From: Bradyrhizobium sediminis
GTDB taxonomy: Bacteria > Pseudomonadota > Alphaproteobacteria > Rhizobiales > Xanthobacteraceae
Reading direction: 5' to 3'
DNA length: 64,000 nucleotides
Assembly (NCBI RefSeq): GCF_018736085.1
Contig: NZ_CP076134.1
Coordinates: 4,474,501-4,538,500, forward strand
Below are positions 17,036-25,978 of the stretch, piece after piece. Position 1 is the stretch's first letter. Every line of letters begins with the position of its first letter. The notes below the pieces were generated by a model, which did not search any database, had not been told where the DNA came from, and worked only from the letters and a program-made list of their open reading frames with translations. A program made the position numbers and the translations under genes.

Positions 17036-17122
17036 TATAAGTGCCGGGACATTGTCACGATAAATCTTTGCCCGGGGGGACCTGCCGGGATCCGGCTGCG
17101 GGCTGGCGGCGCGCCGGCCGCG

Positions 17123-18751
17123 CTATCGCGCGTCCTGCAGGATCATGTCGGACGCCTTCTCGGCGATCATGATAACGGGGGCGTTGGTATTGCCCGATAC
17201 CAGGTCCGGCATCACGGAGGCATCGACGACGCGCAGGCCCTCGATGCCGCGGACGCGAAGCCGCTGGTCGACCACCGCCAGCGGATCGTTGCCCATCCGG
17301 CAGGTCGAGGTCGGGTGATAGACCGTGTTGCCGCGCAGCCGGCAGAACGCCAGCAGGTCCTCGTCGCTCACCACCTTCGCGCCCGGCTCCTTCTCCTCGA
17401 TCACGAAGGGCTTCAGCGCCGGCGCGGCCAGGATCCTGCGCAGGATCTTGAGGCCTTCGACATTGGCGGCGCGATCGGTCTCGGTCGCGAGGTAATTGAT
17501 GCGGATTTCCGGCGGCGCCATCGGGTCGGCGCTTCGGATGCGAAGCGAACCGCGGCTCTCGGGGCGCACTTGGCAGACCGACGCGCTGAAGGCGGAAAAG
17601 GGATGCAGCTTTTCGCCCATCTTGTCGGTCGAGAACGGCAGAAAGTGAATCTGGACGTCGGGCGAGGCCAGCCGCGGGTTGGTCTTGAAGAACGCGCCCG
17701 AGGTGCCCGCGGCGATCGTCAGCGGTCCCTTGCGGAACGCCGCATAGCGCACGCCGGCCATGATCCGGCGCACGGGATGATTGAGAACGTCGTTGAGCGT
17801 GATCGGCTGCGCGCAAAGCATCACGATGCGGACCTGCATGTGATCCTGCAGGTCGTTGCCGACGCCGGGCGCGTCGAGCACGACGCCGATGCCGTGGCTC
17901 TTCAACAGTTCCGCCGGTCCGACGCCGGAAAGCTGCAGCAGCTGCGGCGAGTTATAGGCGCCGCTCGAGACCAGGATTTCCTTGCGCGCCCGCACAGTCC
18001 GCAACGCGCCGTTCTGCCGGTATTCGACAGCGGCGGCGCGCCGTCCCTCGAACAGCAGGCGCTGCGCCAGCGCGGATGTCTCGACGCGCAGATTGCTGCG
18101 CCCCTTCGCGGGACGAAGATAAGCCACCGCCGTGCTCGCCCGCCGGCCGTTCCGCGTCGTGGTCTGAAACCAGCCGGCGCCTTCCTGGGTCGCGCCGTTG
18201 AAATCGGGATTGGCGGGGATGCCGGCCTCGGTCGCCGCATTGATGAAGGCCCCCGACAGCGGATCGGCGTGCAGCATGTCGGAAACCGGCAGCGGGCCGC
18301 CGGCGCCGTGGAAATCGTTTGAGCCGCGCTGCTGGTCTTCGGCCTTCTTGAAATACGGCAACACGTCGTCGTAGCCCCAGCCGGTGTTGCCATGCTGCCG
18401 CCAGCGATCGTAGTCTTCGTGCTGGCCGCGAACGTACAACAGGCCGTTGATCGAACTCGATCCGCCCAGCACCTTGCCGCGCGGCTGAAACACCTGGCGC
18501 CCGTTCAGCCCCGGTTCGGGCTCGGTCTGGTACATCCAGTTGACGGTTTTTTCCTTGAACAGCTTGCCGTAGCCGAGCGGCACGTGGATCCAGAGATTGG
18601 TATCCTTCGGGCCGGCTTCGAGCAGCAGCACCGAATGTTTGCCGTCGGCGCTGAGGCGGTTGGCAAGCACGCATCCGGCCGAGCCCGCACCGACGATGAC
18701 GTAATCGAATTCGGAAGTGTCGTTGGGCGACGTTGCGCCATTATTGGTCAT
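17123..18751 (-). CDS. GMC-family FAD oxidoreductase (choline dehydrogenase-like)
   Basis: A 542-residue flavoprotein of the glucose-methanol-choline family. The start at 18751 (MTNNGATSPNDTSEFD) is preferred over an upstream in-frame codon. The FAD-binding Rossmann motif is DYVIVGAGSAGCVLANRLSA, followed by the GMC signature around GSSSINGLLYVRGQHEDYDR. Near the C-terminus, VYHPTSTCRMGNDPL carries the active-site His and SGNTNAPVIMIAEKASDM the Asn/FAD contact. It oxidises an alcohol to an aldehyde; the substrate is not known. Downstream on the same strand are the MarR-type gene and the enoyl-CoA hydratase, so alcohol, aldehyde and acyl-CoA degradation in one locus is a reasonable inference, though a palindrome between them suggests separate promoters. 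Confidence 0.9.
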   Translation of the reverse strand: MTNNGATSPNDTSEFDYVIVGAGSAGCVLANRLSADGKHSVLLLEAGPKDTNLWIHVPLGYGKLFKEKTVNWMYQTEPEPGLNGRQVFQPRGKVLGGSSSINGLLYVRGQHEDYDRWRQHGNTGWGYDDVLPYFKKAEDQQRGSNDFHGAGGPLPVSDMLHADPLSGAFINAATEAGIPANPDFNGATQEGAGWFQTTTRNGRRASTAVAYLRPAKGRSNLRVETSALAQRLLFEGRRAAAVEYRQNGALRTVRARKEILVSSGAYNSPQLLQLSGVGPAELLKSHGIGVVLDAPGVGNDLQDHMQVRIVMLCAQPITLNDVLNHPVRRIMAGVRYAAFRKGPLTIAAGTSGAFFKTNPRLASPDVQIHFLPFSTDKMGEKLHPFSAFSASVCQVRPESRGSLRIRSADPMAPPEIRINYLATETDRAANVEGLKILRRILAAPALKPFVIEEKEPGAKVVSDEDLLAFCRLRGNTVYHPTSTCRMGNDPLAVVDQRLRVRGIEGLRVVDASVMPDLVSGNTNAPVIMIAEKASDMILQDAR

Positions 18752-18982
18752 GTATTTCCCCCACGCCCGGCACGGCCGGCGCTGCACCTAACCAGATAAT
18801 TCAAGGAGGTTGCAAGCGGGCGATCATTCAAATGCAGCGCTACATGCGGCCAATCGTACGGAATTCTGTCTCCCGCGAGTTCTGTCTCCCGCGAAGGATT
18901 CTTCGCAAAATCGGCTTTGGCCTTACGTGCAAATCGCAAGGTATCGCATGATATCGCTTCGTTGCCTTGGCGCCGCCATCGG

Positions 18983-18996
18983 TTGACTCACATCAA
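18983..18996. promoter_or_regulatory. FixK/FNR-type box upstream of a small secreted protein
   Basis: TTGA-CTCACA-TCAA matches the FixK/FNR palindrome. It is the only clear signal in the 332-bp gap between the GMC gene (start 18751) and the small secreted protein (start 19084), and is centred about 95 bp before that start. The rest of the gap shows no gene. Confidence 0.6.
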
Positions 18997-19083
18997 TGTT
19001 GGGCGACGGCGCAGGCATATGAATGAAAAAGCAAATCAAGAACAACGTGCTCACGCGGGGCACAAGGGTTTGAGGGTTCAACG

Positions 19084-19338
19084 ATGCGCATGACACTTGC
19101 CTTCACGCTGGCCGCAGTCGCCCTGTTGCCGTCTGTTCAATCGGCATCGGCGGCACCCTGTCCGTTTCCGATGGTGCGGGTCTGCGCGCCGCAGCCACAG
19201 AACCGACCCCCGGCTACCCCCACGCAGTGCCGGTGCGAGAATCCGCCCGGCAGTCCGACGTGGGGCGGCAAAGCGGAGATTCACAAGAAGAATGTGCCGA
19301 CGGTGAAGCCCAACAAGACACCCGGGGCAAACAACTGA
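19084..19338 (+). CDS. Small secreted Pro/Cys-rich protein, unknown function
   Basis: An 84-residue protein with a signal peptide (MTLAFTLAAVALLPSVQSAS, cleavage near SASA). The mature part of about 60 residues is rich in Pro and has four Cys (CPFP, VRVCAPQ and QCRCENPP), with a C-terminal Lys-rich tail (HKKNVPTVKPNKTPGANN). It belongs to no family I recognise. A FixK/FNR-type box lies upstream. The neighbouring convergent genes encode a small NPQPEPP-repeat protein and a large Cys-rich protein, both exported, so this may be part of the same envelope or extracellular system. Confidence 0.6.
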   Translation: MRMTLAFTLAAVALLPSVQSASAAPCPFPMVRVCAPQPQNRPPATPTQCRCENPPGSPTWGGKAEIHKKNVPTVKPNKTPGANN

Positions 19339-19358
19339 GTGCGCATCGACGCGTGAAT

Positions 19359-19706
19359 TTAGTTCAGTTTCTTGCTGCCCGTAACCGGCCGCGGCGGCTC
19401 CGGCTGCGGGTTCAGCCAGGTTCCGCCCTTATCGACCTTGGCGGGGCCCATTGGCGGCTCGGGCTGCGGATTGAGCCAGGTCTTTCCTGATCCTCGCACC
19501 TTCGGCTTCTTCACATTCTTCGAGTTGGTCACCACCGCCGCTTCGGCCAGCCTGACTAACCGTTGCGCCCCGAACCGGGCCGAGTCGCCGGCCGACCCCG
19601 TCGAGATGCTCGCGCTGGCGACATCTATTGTGGCAGCAAGAACAAGACCAGCCATCGCAAGAGCTGATCGCTTCGCGATGGTCGCCGACGTGAATTTTTC
19701 TCGCAT
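19359..19706 (-). CDS. Small exported protein with repeated WLNPQPEPP motif
   Basis: A 115-residue protein. The start at 19706 is 7 nt after AGGAGG; an adjacent ATG 3 bp upstream is too close to it. A signal peptide (KRSALAMAGLVLAATIDVAS) precedes a short helical region and a basic linker (KNVKKPKVRGSGK). The C-terminal 40 residues contain two exact copies of TWLNPQPEPP separated by 11 residues. The LNPQPxPP motif occurs in many small bacterial proteins of unknown role. The gene starts 27 bp after the stop of the large Cys-rich protein gene on the same strand, so it is probably its operon partner. Confidence 0.72.
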   Translation of the reverse strand: MREKFTSATIAKRSALAMAGLVLAATIDVASASISTGSAGDSARFGAQRLVRLAEAAVVTNSKNVKKPKVRGSGKTWLNPQPEPPMGPAKVDKGGTWLNPQPEPPRPVTGSKKLN

Positions 19707-19732
19707 CATGGATCCTCCTGACAGAACTGACA

Positions 19733-22657
19733 TCACCGATCGAATTGTTGGCGGAAGCGTGGCGCGATTGGAGCCGGCCGAACTATCGGCTTCGGTACAA
19801 AGCGCTTCGGCGGGACGAACCGCTTCGGCGGCGGCCGCACCACGATCCGCGGCGGTGGCGGGACAAACTCCCGGCCGCCTCGTTTGCCGCGCGGAAGGAT
19901 GACCGGCGCGGGAACATGAATGCCGCCCGGCACGAATGCCGGACCTCCGGGCACGCATTTCCGCTTGTCGGCATCAGGCTTCTGTCCGGACGGGCAGCAC
20001 TGCCCGCCTGCCGTCGCCTGGGCCGCGAGGCAGCATGAGCCGTTCGGCAGTTTGACATAGCCGGTGAAGCAGGCGCCCGGTTGCGTGACCGGCGCGGCAT
20101 TGGTGACGCATTTCCCGTCGACAAGGAATTGCCCTTGCGGACAGCTGCACGCGGCGGCGGCGCCGGCTACCGCGCTCGGCGGCAGACAGCACTCGCCGGT
20201 GAGCGCATTGGTGATCGTGCCCGGCGGGCAACCCGCCAGCTGACCGCAGCTGCCGTCTGACTGCGGCTTGGTGCCGGACGGGCAGCATTGACCGCTCGAC
20301 GACAACTGCTCGGGCGGGCATATCTTCTTCAGCGGGCCGCAGCTGCCATCCGGCTGCGGTGTCGTGCCGGCCGGGCAGCAGGTGCCGTTCGACGACAGCT
20401 GCTCGGGCGGACATGGCTTCTTCATCGGGAAGCAACTGCCGTCGGGCTGCGGCTTGGACCCCGGCTCACAGCAAATGCCTTTCGACGACAACTGGCCGGG
20501 CGGACAGCCTGGCAGCTTTGGCTTGTCGCACTTGCCGTCGGGGCCGGGCAGCGTGCCGTCAGGGCAGCACTGGTTGGCGTAGAATGCCGCGGATCCGCTC
20601 GGACACAACTGCAGGCAACTTCCGTCGAGCCCAGGCTGGATCATAATTGGACCAGGCTGCGAACAAGCCTTCCCCGCAGCCGTCGGCTTGCAGCCGTGCG
20701 CGCTGGATGGATCCGGCTCGTATCCAACCGGACAGACCGGCATCTTGAACGCCGGGCAATGATAGCCATTGGCATCGTGGACCGCCTTGGTGCCATCTAG
20801 ACAGGTCAACTTGGTCAGGTCGTTGGGATCGAATGTGCTGGGGTCAAAGCCTGACCAGCACGCCTCGACATGGCCGGGGTCGGTAGATCCGTCCGGGCAT
20901 GGCGACTGGCACTGCCCGTTCGGGCCAGGAAAGAATCCTATCGGGCAGCACTGGAATCCGGGCTGTTGTGTCGTGCCGGGCGGACAGGCGCACTGATTGC
21001 CGGAGCCGGGCGGGCAATCGAGCTTCGGCGGCTTCTTGCCGTGCATCCGATACCAGAAGAATCCCGGCAGCAGCTCGACCCGCGGCCGGTACCAGCCCGG
21101 CAGCATGAAGCCGGCCTGACCGCAGACGCGCAAGATCGCGATGTCGCCGATGTGACCGCGCGCGCCGGGGTCCTGGAATTGGTCGTCGTAATCGGCAAAG
21201 TAGCTTTGCAGCGGCGGCGTGTTGGCCGGCACGACCGCGGTAATCTCATTGCCTTGCAGGCCGTTCACGTCCGCCGGGCCGCCTTGGGCGAGCAGCGCGG
21301 CGAGCGCGGGATCGACAGCATTGCGCAGTTGTTCACCGGTCGACCAAAGAAATTGGCCGCAGGCGGCGCGGTCGATGCGGCCCAGTTCGTCGTAACCGAA
21401 ACCGACGGCAACGCCGCCGTTGCCGTTGCGCATCTGCCGCGCGAAACCGATCGCATATTCGTCGGACTGCTCCTGCCATTGCGGCCCGGCTGTACCGGGA
21501 GGTGCCGGCAGATAGCGCAGCACGCGGCCGGTCGCTTCCATGGTTAGCGCCGTGAAGTCGGCGGCGCCGCTGGGAGCCGCGCGCTCGGCGAGCAGCATGC
21601 GGCCCTGATCGTCGAAGGTGATCCTGGAGATTTCGCTCGGCCCCGGTCCGGGCGCGACGCTGAGTTCGAGGCGCGGATCGGCGCCGAAATCCGGCGCGAT
21701 CGCCACCGACCAGATCTGCAAGTCCCTGGCGACGGCATAATAGAGACGCCCGTTGCGAACGCCGAGACCGAAGATCAACCGCTGCGAAGCGGTATAGCCC
21801 CAGGTGCCGGGATCGCCGGTGCGGAATTTCGGGCTCGAGATGTCGAGACGGCCGGCGGGATCATAGGGCACAGGCGGCAAGCCCGCGGCACCGCGCCCCT
21901 GGACACCGTGATCGTAGCGGCCGCGTTCCTTTCCGGTGGAATCAAAAGCGTGGATCATTCCGGTCGCGCGGTCGGCGACGAACAACGTGTTCGAGACGGA
22001 ATCGAAAGCGAGGCCGCCGAGCGCCGGCCCGGGATTGGAAGCGCCATCGAACGTCACATTGGCGAGCAGACGGACTTCGCCAGTCGTGCCATCGATCCGC
22101 CAGATCGAACCGGGACCGCCGCCGAGCTGCGACGGTCCGAACAAGCCCGTCATGAAGGCAGCGTTGGGCGCGCCCTGCTTGACACGATCCAATTGGCCCG
22201 CGCCGCCGGGGACGACGATCGGCAGCCCGTAGGCCGAAGTCGCCGCGACGAAGATATTGGGCTGCGTTGCGTTGTCGAGCGCAACGCCGAACACCTGGCC
22301 GATCTGACCCGCGGTCACGGTGAAAGGCTTCGGCGCCGTGAGCAATTGCGCCTGCGGCGGCGCGGCTGGCGCCTGCAGATCGAAAACGCGCGCGGCCGGT
22401 CCCTGCAGATCGATGAAAGTCTTGTCGGCGGGATCAACACCCGGCGCGATGCTGACCGGCGGCTGTGCGCCGGAAAAGCCGGTCACCACCGCATTGCCGT
22501 TGGCGACGATGCCGGTTGGCGGCAATGACTGCGCAAAGGCCGCACCGCGATGATCACCGCCGGAAAGCAGCACCGCGAAGACAGCTGCAACAGCTACGTG
22601 GCCTATGCTGGAATGATTGCCTTGTCGGACCGCCAAGGAAGTCGCATTTGCGCGCAT
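19733..22657 (-). CDS. Large exported cysteine-rich protein with propeller-like N-terminal half
   Basis: A 974-residue protein beginning at ATG 22657 (a GTG at 22669 is possible), with a signal peptide ending near GAAFAQS. Residues of about 50-540 have repeats reminiscent of an NHL/SMP-30-type beta-propeller (for example GSIWRIDGTTGEVRLLANV and LGGLAFDSVSNTLFVADRAT). Residues of about 550-905 contain some 42 of its 44 cysteines, in modules of the form CPPxQLSSxGxCCPxGxxPQxDGSC repeated at least four times, with looser versions around them. The tail is rich in Pro, Arg and Phe (RFVPPKRFVPKPIVRP). The disulfide-rich modules suggest a stable extracellular protein. I recognise no named family. 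It probably shares an operon with the NPQPEPP protein, and an exact FNR/FixK box precedes it. Confidence 0.7.
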   Translation of the reverse strand: MRANATSLAVRQGNHSSIGHVAVAAVFAVLLSGGDHRGAAFAQSLPPTGIVANGNAVVTGFSGAQPPVSIAPGVDPADKTFIDLQGPAARVFDLQAPAAPPQAQLLTAPKPFTVTAGQIGQVFGVALDNATQPNIFVAATSAYGLPIVVPGGAGQLDRVKQGAPNAAFMTGLFGPSQLGGGPGSIWRIDGTTGEVRLLANVTFDGASNPGPALGGLAFDSVSNTLFVADRATGMIHAFDSTGKERGRYDHGVQGRGAAGLPPVPYDPAGRLDISSPKFRTGDPGTWGYTASQRLIFGLGVRNGRLYYAVARDLQIWSVAIAPDFGADPRLELSVAPGPGPSEISRITFDDQGRMLLAERAAPSGAADFTALTMEATGRVLRYLPAPPGTAGPQWQEQSDEYAIGFARQMRNGNGGVAVGFGYDELGRIDRAACGQFLWSTGEQLRNAVDPALAALLAQGGPADVNGLQGNEITAVVPANTPPLQSYFADYDDQFQDPGARGHIGDIAILRVCGQAGFMLPGWYRPRVELLPGFFWYRMHGKKPPKLDCPPGSGNQCACPPGTTQQPGFQCCPIGFFPGPNGQCQSPCPDGSTDPGHVEACWSGFDPSTFDPNDLTKLTCLDGTKAVHDANGYHCPAFKMPVCPVGYEPDPSSAHGCKPTAAGKACSQPGPIMIQPGLDGSCLQLCPSGSAAFYANQCCPDGTLPGPDGKCDKPKLPGCPPGQLSSKGICCEPGSKPQPDGSCFPMKKPCPPEQLSSNGTCCPAGTTPQPDGSCGPLKKICPPEQLSSSGQCCPSGTKPQSDGSCGQLAGCPPGTITNALTGECCLPPSAVAGAAAACSCPQGQFLVDGKCVTNAAPVTQPGACFTGYVKLPNGSCCLAAQATAGGQCCPSGQKPDADKRKCVPGGPAFVPGGIHVPAPVILPRGKRGGREFVPPPPRIVVRPPPKRFVPPKRFVPKPIVRPAPIAPRFRQQFDR

Positions 22658-22717
22658 GGATATATCCACTGTAAGGCAACCAAAAATTCAATTTGATCTT
22701 GAAACCGGAAGACTGAA

Positions 22718-22731
22718 TTGATCAGGATCAA
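22718..22731. promoter_or_regulatory. FNR/FixK-type box between the Cys-rich gene and a divergent small gene
   Basis: TTGAT-CAGG-ATCAA is an exact FNR-type palindrome. Its centre is about 67 bp from the start of the Cys-rich protein gene on the reverse strand and about 190 bp from the divergent small secreted protein, so control of the Cys-rich gene is more likely. Confidence 0.68.
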
Positions 22732-22915
22732 CAGCGCGACGTTTCAAATTGCGTCAAATGCGCGGCGTGTCGATATTCGATGACAGCCGGCAGCGGCGCC
22801 ACCCGACCACTCCTCCTCGACAACCATCGCATCATCACGAGATTGGTGTTGCCGAGGATGCCAAACAGCGGCGATTATCCTGGCCGCCACTCCAAAAAAG
22901 AAGAACTGGATGCTG

Positions 22916-23242
22916 ATGCGAAATTCACTCTTCGTCCTGCTGTCACTCGTCATGGCCGCCGGCGCTGCATCGGCGGAGGAAGCTTCAGTCGATCTGGCCG
23001 GCATCGGCGGCCGCACATGCGCCTACTGGCTCTCGAGCCGGGACCACAGGCAGGAAGGTACGGTGTGGATTTACGGTTTCTGGAGCGGCCTCAATTACGT
23101 GGCCGCATCGAGCCAGCAAGACCAGTCGAAAGCCAGTGATGCCACGATGATCGCCGCCGTCGAGGCGGCCTGCAAGGGCAAGCCATCGCGGATCCTGGCC
23201 ACGGCGGCCTGGTCGGCCTATATCGACAGCAGCGGGAAATAG
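22916..23242 (+). CDS. Small exported protein with two Cys, unknown function
   Basis: A 108-residue protein with a signal peptide (SLFVLLSLVMAAGAASAEEA). The mature part of about 85 residues contains GRTCAYWLSSRDHRQEGTVW, IYGFWSGLNYVAA and AAVEAACKGKPSRILATAAW. The arrangement (a short acidic start, one Cys in CAYW and one in EAACKGKP, a Trp-rich central hairpin and a helical end) resembles small HdeA-like or Rap1a-like periplasmic proteins, where the two Cys form one disulfide, but the match is weak. It is divergent from the large Cys-rich gene, sharing a 258-bp regulatory gap that holds an FNR/FixK box. Confidence 0.62.
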   Translation: MRNSLFVLLSLVMAAGAASAEEASVDLAGIGGRTCAYWLSSRDHRQEGTVWIYGFWSGLNYVAASSQQDQSKASDATMIAAVEAACKGKPSRILATAAWSAYIDSSGK

Positions 23243-23363
23243 TCCGGCCCGCCAAGTTTCTCCGAGAGCTCGAACCATCGAGTCAGTCGGATGCCAATTG
23301 ATCGGCCGGATATGAAATGGAAGAGAGGTTCGAGAACTGGAGCAGAAAACCCTGCAACCACTC

Positions 23364-23437
23364 GACAACCCGTTCGGCACGAGGTTGTCACCCATGTCTT
23401 AGGTACGTGGTGTTACCTATGTGTCCGGGCCGGACAC
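23364..23437. repeat. Three consecutive inverted repeats downstream of tRNA-Met
   Basis: Within 74 bp there are three separate palindromes: GACAACC/GGTTGTC with a 12-nt loop (23364-23389), TAGGTA/TACCTA with an 8-nt loop (23400-23419), and GTGTCC-GGGCC-GGACAC (23421-23437). They lie just past the 3-prime end of the tRNA gene (transcribed leftwards). They may be processing or termination structures, or the scar of an integrated element; no integrase is visible. Confidence 0.55.
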
Positions 23438-23456
23438 GGGCTGGACACAAAAGATT

Positions 23457-23533
23457 TGGTAGCGAGAGAGGGACTCGAACCCCCGACCCCAGGATTATGA
23501 TTCCCGTGCTCTAACCAGCTGAGCTACCTCGCC
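23457..23533 (-). tRNA. tRNA-Met (CAU), elongator type
   Basis: Read on the reverse strand, this 77-nt gene begins GGCGAGGTAGCTCAGCTGG and ends in an encoded CCA. The acceptor arm pairs GGCGAGG with TCTCGCT, the D-arm is GCTCAGCTGGTTAGAGC, and the anticodon stem CGGGA/TCCTG closes a 7-nt loop with anticodon CAT. The T-arm contains GGGGGTTCGAGTCCCTC. The CAT anticodon, the G-U first acceptor pair and the elongator-like stem indicate tRNA-Met; a tRNA-Ile with a lysidine-modified CAT cannot be fully excluded. Confidence 0.93.
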
Positions 23534-23763
23534 ACGGTTCACCTGCACGGCACTATATACCGCGGTTGCGAACGCGCGGCATATAAGAAGCCGGTCAGGT
23601 GCCTGTCAAGCAAACCCGCATTGGCCGCCAAGTGCCTGCAAACGTAGTTGTTTCGGGCGGACATGGGGATCGCCGCCGGGGCTCCCGGGCGGCGGAATCA
23701 CCAGCATATTGCCGGTATCGGGCGTCGGGGGCGCGGCTGTTCCCGGCGAAACCGCCGCAGCCT

Positions 23764-24402
23764 TCAGGACTTGCGGTAGCGGATAAGCGAGAAATGCCCC
23801 ATCGGCGGCATCGGCCGGCGCTCGGTCAGGGTGACGCCGCCGTGCCGGGCGGCCCAGTTCACCAGGCGGCCCCACGGAAATTCCGGCCGCCAGCCGAGCC
23901 GGCGCGCCAGGGGCGCGAACGCCAGTTCGAAGATGCGGCGCGGGCCGCTCTCGGCGCCGATGTGATTGACCAGGATGAGTTCGCCGCCGGGCTTCAGCAC
24001 GCGGATGAAATCATCCAGCGTGGCCTCGGGATCGGGCACCGCGGTGATGACGTACTGCGCCACCACCGCGTCGAAGAACGAATCCGGAAACGCCAGGTTC
24101 TTGGCGTCCATCACCGCGAGCGTCTCGACATTCTTGAGACCGAGCGCGCGCACGCGGCTCTGCGCCTTGCGCAGCATCGGCTCGGAAATATCGACGCCGC
24201 ACAGTTTCGTGGTGGGTGAATAATCCGACAGCGACAATCCGGTGCCGACGCCGACGTCGAGAACCCGTCCGCCGATCTTGTCGGCCTCCGCGATGGTCGA
24301 CTGGCGACCCTGATCGAACACCTTGCCGAATACGAGATCGTAGACCGGCGCCCAGCGCCCATAAGCCTTTGCGACCCCCGCGCGGTCGATATCTGCAGCC
24401 AT
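23764..24402 (-). CDS. pmtA: Phosphatidylethanolamine N-methyltransferase
   Basis: A 212-residue S-adenosylmethionine-dependent methyltransferase. The SAM-binding motif is RVLDVGVGTGLSLSDY, with the acidic residue in CGVDISEPMLRKAQ and the catalytic-region VAQYVITAVPDPEATLDDFI. The N-terminal YGRWAPVYDLVFGKVFDQGR and C-terminal MGHFSLIRYRKS are typical of rhizobial and Rhodobacter PmtA, which converts phosphatidylethanolamine stepwise to phosphatidylcholine at the inner membrane. It follows mnmA by 33 bp on the same strand. No second methyltransferase of this type is seen in the window. Confidence 0.88.
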   Translation of the reverse strand: MAADIDRAGVAKAYGRWAPVYDLVFGKVFDQGRQSTIAEADKIGGRVLDVGVGTGLSLSDYSPTTKLCGVDISEPMLRKAQSRVRALGLKNVETLAVMDAKNLAFPDSFFDAVVAQYVITAVPDPEATLDDFIRVLKPGGELILVNHIGAESGPRRIFELAFAPLARRLGWRPEFPWGRLVNWAARHGGVTLTERRPMPPMGHFSLIRYRKS

Positions 24403-24435
24403 GCCCAGCCTTGAAAATTATCTGCCTGAAGATTC

Positions 24436-25626
24436 TTATCCGCGCACGGCCTCGACCAGCGGCCGCGACGCGGCTGCTTCGCGCACCGCGCCCCTGGACG
24501 TTGCGCTCTTGATGAAACCGCCGCCGAGCACGCGCGCCTGCCCCGAAGAAGCATCGTAGAACACGCAGGCCTGGCCCGGCGAGACGCCCTCTTCGCCGGC
24601 AACCAGTTCTACTTCATAGCCGCCGTCGGCGGCGCGCAGCCACGCCGGCTGCGGCGCACGGGTCGATCGCACCCGCACGAACAATTCGAGGCCGTCGCCG
24701 ACCGCGGCATCGAGTGCGCCGTCGCCGATCCAGTTGATGTCGCGCAGCTGGATGCGATCCATCCGCAGCGCCTCGCGCGGACCGACCACGACGCGGCGGC
24801 TGCCGGCGTCCAACCGCACCACATAGAGCGGCGCACTGGAGGCGATACCGAGGCCGCGGCGCTGGCCGACGGTGAAGTGAACGATGCCCTGATGCTTGCC
24901 GATGACGCGGCCGCCGAGGTCGACGATGTCGCCGGGCTCGACCGCGTTCGGCCGCAGCCGGCCGATGATGTCGGTGTAGCGTCCGGTCGGCACGAAGCAG
25001 ATGTCCTGGCTGTCCTGCTTGTCCGCGACGTCGAGGCCGAAGCGCCGCGCCAGTTCACGCGCCTGCGGCTTGGTCATGTCGCCGAGCGGAAAGCGCAGAA
25101 AATCGAGTTGCTCGCGCGTGGTCGCAAACAGGAAATAGCTCTGGTCGCGATCGGCGTCGGCGGCGCAGACCAGCGCACGCGATCCGTCGGGCAAGCGGCG
25201 CGAAGCGACATAATGTCCGGTCGCGAGCGCGGCGGCGCCGAGTTCGCGCGCGGTCGCCAGCAGATCGCGAAACTTGATCGAACGGTTGCACTCGATGCAA
25301 GGCACCGGCGTCTCGCCCGAAGCGTAGCTGTCGGCGAAGTTGTCGATGACGGATTCACGAAAGCGGTTCTCGTAGTCCAGCACGTAATGCGGGATGCCGA
25401 TCCGCTCGGCGACGTTGCGGGCGTCGTGGATGTCCTGCCCGGCGCAGCAGGCGCCCTTGCGATGGGTTGCCGCGCCATGATCGTAAAGCTGCAGCGTGAT
25501 GCCGACGACGTCATAGCCCTCGGACTTCAACAGCGCAGCCGTCACCGACGAGTCGACGCCGCCCGACATGGCGACGACGATCCTGGTGTCCTGTGGACGG
25601 CCTTGGAGATCCAGACTGTTGAGCAT
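24436..25626 (-). CDS. mnmA: tRNA-specific 2-thiouridylase MnmA
   Basis: A 396-residue enzyme that makes 2-thiouridine at wobble position 34 of tRNA-Lys, -Glu and -Gln. The PP-loop ATP-binding motif SGGVDSS is at residues 21-27. The two catalytic cysteines lie in [11 protein letters not shown] and in [14 protein letters not shown]. The C-terminal barrel ends in [20 protein letters not shown]. The length fits the family. It is the first gene of a small reverse-strand group with pmtA. The 352-bp gap on its other side leads to the flagellar fliK promoter. TrhO, another U34-modifying enzyme, is also in this window but unlinked. Confidence 0.96.
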   Translation of the reverse strand: MLNSLDLQGRPQDTRIVVAMSGGVDSSVTAALLKSEGYDVVGITLQLYDHGAATHRKGACCAGQDIHDARNVAERIGIPHYVLDYENRFRESVIDNFADSYASGETPVPCIECNRSIKFRDLLATARELGAAALATGHYVASRRLPDGSRALVCAADADRDQSYFLFATTREQLDFLRFPLGDMTKPQARELARRFGLDVADKQDSQDICFVPTGRYTDIIGRLRPNAVEPGDIVDLGGRVIGKHQGIVHFTVGQRRGLGIASSAPLYVVRLDAGSRRVVVGPREALRMDRIQLRDINWIGDGALDAAVGDGLELFVRVRSTRAPQPAWLRAADGGYEVELVAGEEGVSPGQACVFYDASSGQARVLGGGFIKSATSRGAVREAAASRPLVEAVRG

Positions 25627-25926
25627 GGGTTCCGGTCATCAATGCGACCGCGGCCCGGAGGGCTTCGCGATCAGAGTAAAAAGCCTTGTCGTTAGAAAGC
25701 CTTGGAACGGCACCGGGAAGGCGGATCGGCCTTTTCGGCGCGGCTGAAAGGCTGCTCTTTAATATAGGCCGTATTCCCGCGAAGCAATCACGCCAAGCCG
25801 TTTTGCGCGGGGGCCCAACGGCAAATCTTGCCGCCGGGCAGGAAAAGAGAGCGCGCGGCGGCTCCGTAGCTCACCCAGCAGGCAGCTAAGCCACTGTAAA
25901 ATATAAACATTTTTTGGAGCTCGAAA

Positions 25927-25941
25927 TGGCCCGGTCCTTGC
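25927..25941 (+). promoter_or_regulatory. Sigma-54 promoter of fliK
   Basis: TGGCCCG-N4-TTGC matches the sigma-54 -24/-12 consensus (TGGCACG-N4-TTGC) with one difference. Transcription would start about 12 nt further on, leaving a short leader before the GTG start of fliK at 25979. A sigma-54 activator, FlbD, is encoded at the end of the same flagellar cluster. The remaining part of the mnmA-fliK gap shows no other gene. Confidence 0.75.
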
Positions 25942-25978
25942 TGATGCCTCTAACAAGTTCCATTGCAAGAGGCCGCCC

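Noticed and set aside
23291..23514. Short forward frames containing REGLEPPTPGL-like sequence
   Set aside because: This is the familiar spurious translation of a tRNA gene read on the wrong strand.
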